NCBI GenBank assembly: GCA_035275625.1
Contig: DATEMK010000112.1
Coordinates: 1 to 20,017 of the forward strand
Direction of reading: 5' to 3'
Source: DATEMK01 sp035275625
GTDB lineage: Bacteria; Bacteroidota; Bacteroidia; AKYH767-A; OLB10
Length of the DNA stretch: 20,017 bases
In this document: positions 17,001 to 20,017 of the stretch, piece by piece
Numbering within the stretch: position 1 is the first letter of the stretch
How the letters are laid out: each line of letters starts with the position of its first letter
Position numbers and translations under genes: made by a program
Notes under the pieces: generated by a model
The model's input: only the letters and a program-made list of their open reading frames with translations
The model's database searches: none
Told to the model about the DNA's origin: nothing

Positions 17001-20000
17001 CAAATGGCACACAGCTTACTGCAAATATTCCAACGTTCCTCGGTAATCCCCCGATCACAGTTTATAACCCTCCGATTTCTCCAAGTGGTTTAGATGGAGG
17101 GGTGAGTGATTCACTTTATTTCTTCGGCACCATTCCGCAAAATGTGAAAGTGACCGTAAATAATGCAACAAAATACTATGGAGAAATTATTCCTGGTTAT
17201 TCCTTTGATGTTACCGTTAATGAAGTGCCGTTGGCTTCAACAGGATTGACGCTTGCTGACTTGGGCCTTACTGATATTACGTACAGCTCATCAGCAACAG
17301 AGTGGAGCTACATTGGATTGTACTACAGGCGCGGACATTCTGCCGTTACCGATTTATCTATCCCGCAATCGCTTGCTTTATCTGAGTTGTATAACTACCA
17401 GTTTGTGGATGGTGTGTTAACCATTAACAGGATGCCGTTGACAGTTACACCTAATGACCGTACACTTGTTTTTGGTGATGCAATTAAAGGAAAGGATTTC
17501 ACCTTTAATTACGGTTATGATGCTTCAAACATTGCACCTGCCAATCAAACTAACTTCCTCGATTCTCTTGAAACAGAGCATCAGTCAACAATGTCAAATG
17601 GTGTTGTACTTGTGGATGGTAAACAAGCTGTAAACGGGCAAACCCTTACCGGACCAGACTTTCTTAATATGAGTTTCCTCGTAAGCGGAAAAGCTGCAGT
17701 GAATGGTAAACAAGCTGTGAATGGAAAGCAGGCTGTAAATGGTATTGAATATGATACCACCTATTATGTTCCTGTTGCTCCCGAGTCAATTTTTGACTAC
17801 CAGGTTGATTCAGCCAATGCTGTGCTGTATAACGGCAAGCAGGCTGTTAACGGGAAGCAGGCAGTAAATGGAAAAGCAGCGGTAAATGGAAAACAAGCTG
17901 TAAATGGAAAAGCGGCCGTGAATGGGAAACAGGCCGTGAATGGCAAGCAGGCTGTGAATGGCAAGCAGGCCGTTAACAGCAGCACGTTCAACGATGAAAC
18001 CAATGAAAATGCAGTCCTTATTGTGGATACGCTGGATGTTTACGGTGACCCTAATGATTCAATAGTGGGTTATACATCCATGAATATGATTACCGGTGTT
18101 ACTGTCGGAACATGGTTTATCGCTCCAGGTGTGCTGATGTCTGAAAATTTTGACATTACGTATGGTCTTGGAAATATTACCATCACTCCGGAAATTCTAA
18201 CCGTTAAGGCTAATGACACCGTTGCAGGATGCGATGGTGTACAACCGGCTTACACCAACTCAAATTTCATTTATCAATACGAATGCGTTGACAGCAATGT
18301 AGTGGCAAGCGGACCAATATTTACTGTACTCGATAGTTTAGGAAATAATGCCGGAAATGGAAATCTCGCACCCGGCATTTACCAGATTGTACCTTCTGAT
18401 CTTGTACAAATAGATACTCCGGCTAATTACACAGTCGTTTACGAAAATGGAACTTTAGCAGTAGGTCCTCAGCTTACTGTCATTACAAATGCCGGAACGA
18501 TTACCTGCTCCGAAGACTCAACAACAGTTATTGTTTCAGCCACGGGCGGAACGGCTCCTTATTCAGGTGCAGGTACCTTTACTGTAGGGTCTTATACTGA
18601 TTATTACTTTACAGTTACTGATGCCAATGGTTGCGCGGCAACCACTTTAGTTTATCTTGAGCCTCAGGATACTATTCCTCCGACTATTATTCCTCCGCCT
18701 GATACTGCCTTTTGTTTTGGTGCTCCTGTAAACATAGGTACTCCTATTGTTAATGATAATTGCCCGAATGTCAATTTCGTTAACATGGCCCCGTCATTTT
18801 TTACTCCGGGAACTTATTCAGTGACATGGGTCGCTACGGATGCAAACGGCAATTCCACCTCTGTTGTGCAAACAGTTACTGTATATCCGCTCCCTGAACC
18901 GGTCATCAGCGGGCCTGCATTATTCTGCAATGAAAATACCGCATCACTTACTGCCGGTACATATAATGCATACCAATGGTCAACCGGTTCAACTGCATCA
19001 GGTATTACCGTAACTGCATCAGGTACGTATTCGGTAACAGTAACTGACAATCATGGCTGTACCAATTCTGCCAGCAAAGCCGTAGTAAAAAATCCTGCTA
19101 TCACTGTAAGCGCTTCGGTTACCACAACACCAACCGCATGCAGCGGGGCAACAGGAGTTGTAACCGTTACAGCTTCCGGGGGTACGCCTCCTTTTACATA
19201 TGCCGCAGATGCAGGAAGTTACCAGTCAGGGAATGTTTTGACCGGACTTGGTGCGGGCCTGCATACAATTACTGTTAAAGATGCCAATAATTGTACAAAG
19301 CAAACTACTGTCACTATTACACCGCCTTCACCGGTCGTCAACACCATGTCAAACAGTAATTCACAATTGTATTTTGGTTATACTGCTGATCAGACAGTCC
19401 AGATACAGGCAACAGCTGCTGGCGGCACTGCACCTTATACAATTGTTATTACAATGAACCGCCCTCTTAGTTGTAATAATGTTAATAATGCCGGTGATGA
19501 AGTATGGACAGCCAGCGCTGGAACTACTATCAATAATACTTGTCCTGGATTTCCTAATCCGGCTACCCTTATCCCGGTTTCAACGCGGACAGGTGTCGCT
19601 TCAGGGGGATTTCTTAAAGTAACCGCCACGCTCATGCAAAATGCCACTTTTACAGCTACAGTTACAGATGCCAACGGATGTTCTGTTGTTTCCACAACGA
19701 TGGTTAACGGGGAAGATGTCAGATGCTTTGCAGGAAACAGCAACAACTATAAAATAACTTTATGCCATAAAAATGGAAATACATGTGCAAAAATCTGTGT
19801 GGATAGCAATGCAGTGGCTGCGCACCTTGCTCATGGTGATTTCCTTGGCAATTGCACTCCGAATTGTGTTGCTCCACCACCACCTCAGAGAGTTGTCAAT
19901 GATCAGAATGAGCCTCACATGGAAGAAGCAGCAGAAATCCTGATGAATATAATTCCGAATCCGGCAAGCGGGAATGCTCATGTTGAACTGTCTTTACCTG

Positions 20001-20017
20001 AAACTGCAGCCACATCT
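11006..20017 (+). CDS. Giant multidomain T9SS-secreted protein with S8 peptidase-like domain (3' end outside window)
   Basis: One uninterrupted frame runs from the ATG at 11006 to the window edge (3,004 codons, no stop); I checked frame at eight points. Signal peptide 1-30 (MKLFNSTRIRY...LTSLKAQ). Residues 31-520: G8-like/beta-helix strands. 521-730 and 731-1025: two LRR blocks. 1026-1242: HYR module with an insertion. 1243-1304: MopE-like metal-binding motif (RDRDLDAHG, DGTDCNDYD, NGIDEDCNG). 1307-1381: SprB-like. 1519-1949: S8 peptidase-like, with Asp1538, Glu1583 in place of His, Asn1664 and Ser1883 (GTSAAAPH). 1953-2041: IPT-like. 2047-2490: MBG-like modules, one holding a K(Q/A)AVNG array. 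2490-2905: SprB, HYR and PKD modules. 2915-2954: Cys/His motif. From 2981 (NIIPNPASGNAHVEL): start of a T9SS sorting domain, so only about 60 residues are missing. Likely a surface adhesin-like protein; peptidase activity is uncertain. Confidence 0.9.
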   Translation, partial: MKLFNSTRIRYANAILTLLFCCFLTSLKAQTAGDYRTFSGGNWTTISIWQKYNGTAWLAAPSAPTSTDGVISILNTHNVTVNTPVIADQVVITSGGSITVSSGTFQIDDGPGTDLVVDGSMTFSGSFIEGAGLIEVNNGASFIWTNGNMRGSGTTSFLIGSTVTLSTGPGSRIIGDTRTINNYGNLNWTGANQLLFSNSVQFNNHGTFTMNTSGSFGVNGSPVAPAFNNMPSGTFTKNDASSTVTLPATIIFNNSGQVNVAQGVFVLFDAAGTRDGAFNVSAGAELTGATLNFTGTYFTNSGQVSLNSLTFNGSSGQVLTGNGAGVIQTVTMNNAAGMTLLSNQSIYFNLHLNNGKITTGASKIIIQAGASVNFASASSYVDGNMQRNFPTGNPSQVFAVGDALAYTPVTVDLFNVSTAGGVIVRSSGGDHANIATSGINPAKSVNRNWVFTNSGTVFSTSNVTFNWTPGDVDAGANTSNFVVAKYNAPAWSNPFTASQFATSIVASGMTSFSDFQVGEPGCTVTIPDANFKTYLLGDVLINTNSDGEIQCSEAAAYTGHMYINGLGIADLTGIEAFTALNGLTCYNNSLTTLNLSANTQLTYLFCAQNQLTSLDLSNNLQLNTLLFGQNPISSIDLSANTAITFFNSPGTALTSLDLSAQTGLTWVNISNTPSLSSLNIQNGNNNNLTDFYAYGNPSLYCIQVDNPTFMNANFGGIGNKDGQATYSTDCGCTVSIPDGSFKAYLTNTLTTIDINDDGEVQCYEAVAYTGAIDVNTSAITNLTGIEAFINITSLNCSNNSLTSLDVSANTALTSLDCNTNLLTTLDVSDLPNLGSLQCYSNQLTSLNITNDDALWILVCDHNQLTTLDVSTNTALTELIVHNNQLTSINLSSNTALWRLECQTNNLTSLDISNNAGLAVLGCSENDLTSLNTSLNTALTHVSCQYNSITSLDLSQNVNLTEFDCSFNVTLTSLNIQNGNNTNLTSFLVIGVPLLTCIQVDDASYMNTNWGSAHDPQAVFSTGCNCFPSITACPADITVCQDSPSGACLVKFFPDTPAIPTPVTIDYADRFITYSGVYINGGSNTATVAPGSTVSLAYSLSVSFNSGTGYCPGCVVQSHIGIGSTFQTLQCEGSIYDGYTASYTSGTFTAPTVPGIYYLTQEGSLDYFCQAYRFNNNRSSAIGLLIVGTPSPVVTGGCVGVAVTNDAPTCFPIGTTTVVWTAADSIGNSVSCTQDVTVTAGTVYYRDRDLDAHGSTTYSVYACSQPSGFILDGTDCNDYDASIHQGAFDIPNNGIDEDCNGSDAFSCAITLTTSSADTLIVCAETGQTTGSVNLVVTNGTPPYTFSGDDTLNLSAGDYSFTVTDYNGCTASASLNVIVTNCILPYYEPPVNDTLSNLIGAELTQLYNYPDSLVDTTANNNVFLIDDVQGDVLIEVIANVNYYDSLLALLQTPAYGMTDIIDNGDTTLIITGMFPIANLPMLDSLPVLINYVRPYYGPIRSSFPSTGLTVTQGDAAILADKAKLAWKVSGDGVKVGVMSDSYNTKFGNPAQTDVINGDLPGTGNINYVKPVVLTAEYPYGRGSDEGRGMMQIVHDVAPNAELVFRSGFISAGNFADGIKELRDAGCDIIVDDITYITEPYFRDGVIAQAVEDVAASGVNYFTSAGNFGVKSYEGVFNPTPAPAGYAGVAHNFGGGDYFQSLTLAKGTYTIALQWDDNFYSIGETVGALNDLDIYLVDQFGNRLFGFNRDNSGGDPLEILPFVVKATVNANIIVTRKGGTGNVRFKWIMFRGDGFINEHNQGTATVVGQANAESAIAVGAVLYTNTPAYGVDPPTIASFSSRGGTLIDNVNRHKPDLTAPNGVNTTVNFGGVNIDNDLFPNFFGTSAAAPHAAGVAALLIEAKKKYYNEESFTASQMKSLMQMTAIDMDVAGYDANTGYGFIQADDALQTFSNPFPIVDDFYLQDSSYTPGNDPVTVVINGEYFANNASVIFQYDTIPAVVTNGTQLTANIPTFLGNPPITVYNPPISPSGLDGGVSDSLYFFGTIPQNVKVTVNNATKYYGEIIPGYSFDVTVNEVPLASTGLTLADLGLTDITYSSSATEWSYIGLYYRRGHSAVTDLSIPQSLALSELYNYQFVDGVLTINRMPLTVTPNDRTLVFGDAIKGKDFTFNYGYDASNIAPANQTNFLDSLETEHQSTMSNGVVLVDGKQAVNGQTLTGPDFLNMSFLVSGKAAVNGKQAVNGKQAVNGIEYDTTYYVPVAPESIFDYQVDSANAVLYNGKQAVNGKQAVNGKAAVNGKQAVNGKAAVNGKQAVNGKQAVNGKQAVNSSTFNDETNENAVLIVDTLDVYGDPNDSIVGYTSMNMITGVTVGTWFIAPGVLMSENFDITYGLGNITITPEILTVKANDTVAGCDGVQPAYTNSNFIYQYECVDSNVVASGPIFTVLDSLGNNAGNGNLAPGIYQIVPSDLVQIDTPANYTVVYENGTLAVGPQLTVITNAGTITCSEDSTTVIVSATGGTAPYSGAGTFTVGSYTDYYFTVTDANGCAATTLVYLEPQDTIPPTIIPPPDTAFCFGAPVNIGTPIVNDNCPNVNFVNMAPSFFTPGTYSVTWVATDANGNSTSVVQTVTVYPLPEPVISGPALFCNENTASLTAGTYNAYQWSTGSTASGITVTASGTYSVTVTDNHGCTNSASKAVVKNPAITVSASVTTTPTACSGATGVVTVTASGGTPPFTYAADAGSYQSGNVLTGLGAGLHTITVKDANNCTKQTTVTITPPSPVVNTMSNSNSQLYFGYTADQTVQIQATAAGGTAPYTIVITMNRPLSCNNVNNAGDEVWTASAGTTINNTCPGFPNPATLIPVSTRTGVASGGFLKVTATLMQNATFTATVTDANGCSVVSTTMVNGEDVRCFAGNSNNYKITLCHKNGNTCAKICVDSNAVAAHLAHGDFLGNCTPNCVAPPPPQRVVNDQNEPHMEEAAEILMNIIPNPASGNAHVELSLPETAATS
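12566..14080 (+). repeat. Two duplicated leucine-rich repeat blocks
   Basis: Each block opens with a matching cap: GCTVTIPDANFKTYL at 12566 and GCTVSIPDGSFKAYL at 13196, then DGE(I/V)QC-EA-AYTG. Each closes with LNIQNGNN...CIQVD. Between the caps are 21-residue repeats of the form LTSLDLS-NTALT-L-C--NQ, about six in block 1 and ten in block 2. Many repeats keep a Cys at the same position, which would form a ladder along the solenoid. Confidence 0.8.
17837..17980 (+). repeat. Hexapeptide K(Q/A)AVNG array, eight 18-bp units
   Basis: Eight in-frame units start at 17837, 17855, 17873, 17891, 17909, 17927, 17945 and 17963. They read KQAVNG, KQAVNG, KAAVNG, KQAVNG, KAAVNG, KQAVNG, KQAVNG and KQAVNS. 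Codons vary silently (gtt/gta/gtg, aat/aac, gga/ggg/ggc, aaa/aag). Related copies occur just upstream: DGKQAVNG near 17614 and SGKAAVNGKQAVNGKQAVNG near 17684-17743. The array lies inside an MBG-like module. Confidence 0.9.

Noticed and set aside
11107..19981. Many minus-strand ORFs of 60-140 codons opposite the giant gene
   Set aside because: They are antisense shadows of one continuous plus-strand frame with recognisable domains. None has a family-like sequence or start signals.

Overview
The window looks like chromosomal DNA of a Bacteroidota species, probably environmental and near Flavobacteriales, Chitinophagales or Sphingobacteriales. Four large genes encode secreted proteins with an N-terminal signal peptide, and all four carry at least the start of a type IX secretion (T9SS) type A C-terminal sorting domain (YPNP/FPNP/IPNP followed by a beta domain). 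The best promoter-like sites match the Bacteroidota form TTTG-N19-21-TAnnTTTG, and start codons lack clear Shine-Dalgarno sequences. This placement is inferred from gene content, not from a marker gene.

Layout. (1) 1-938, plus: the 3' end of a Roco-type gene, a COR domain followed by a TIR domain with its catalytic-type Glu; the 5' part lies outside the window. (2) 1043-2068, plus: a PIN-domain protein with a likely promoter of its own. (3) 2069-2588: no convincing gene, but a strictly phased 21-bp repeat array of about 15 units. (4) 2589-5258, plus: a secreted protein with a seven-repeat beta-propeller, an SdrD-like module, a DUF11-like module and a T9SS tail. (5) 5410-7119, minus: a secreted Asp-box (sialidase-fold) protein with a T9SS tail. 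(6) 7160-7854: a small mobile element, a REP-associated tyrosine transposase (RAYT) gene between two mirror-image 52-bp hairpins. A 20-bp palindrome has inserted near the end of the gene and shifted its frame. (7) 7956-9947, minus: a secreted GloVer-repeat and PKD-like protein with a T9SS tail. (8) 9948-11005: a 1-kb divergent intergenic region with short palindromes, a dispersed-type inverted repeat, and a strong promoter with a structured leader for the next gene. (9) 11006 to the window end, plus: one uninterrupted frame of 3,004 codons. It encodes a giant secreted mosaic protein: G8-like/beta-helix start, two LRR blocks, HYR, MopE-like, S8 peptidase-like, IPT, MBG with a hexapeptide array, SprB/PKD/HYR modules, a Cys/His motif, and the start of a T9SS sorting domain.

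The T9SS proteins would be exported by the Sec system, cross the outer membrane through T9SS and end up on the cell surface or released. No shared pathway can be read from them; most modules suggest adhesion or surface display. The giant protein also has a peptidase-like core in which Glu takes the place of the usual catalytic His. The TIR and PIN genes at the left edge are of types often found in defence or stress systems, but nothing here proves that role. The most unusual signals are the palindrome-disrupted transposase, the 21-bp array, the altered S8 site and the hexapeptide array with silent codon variation.
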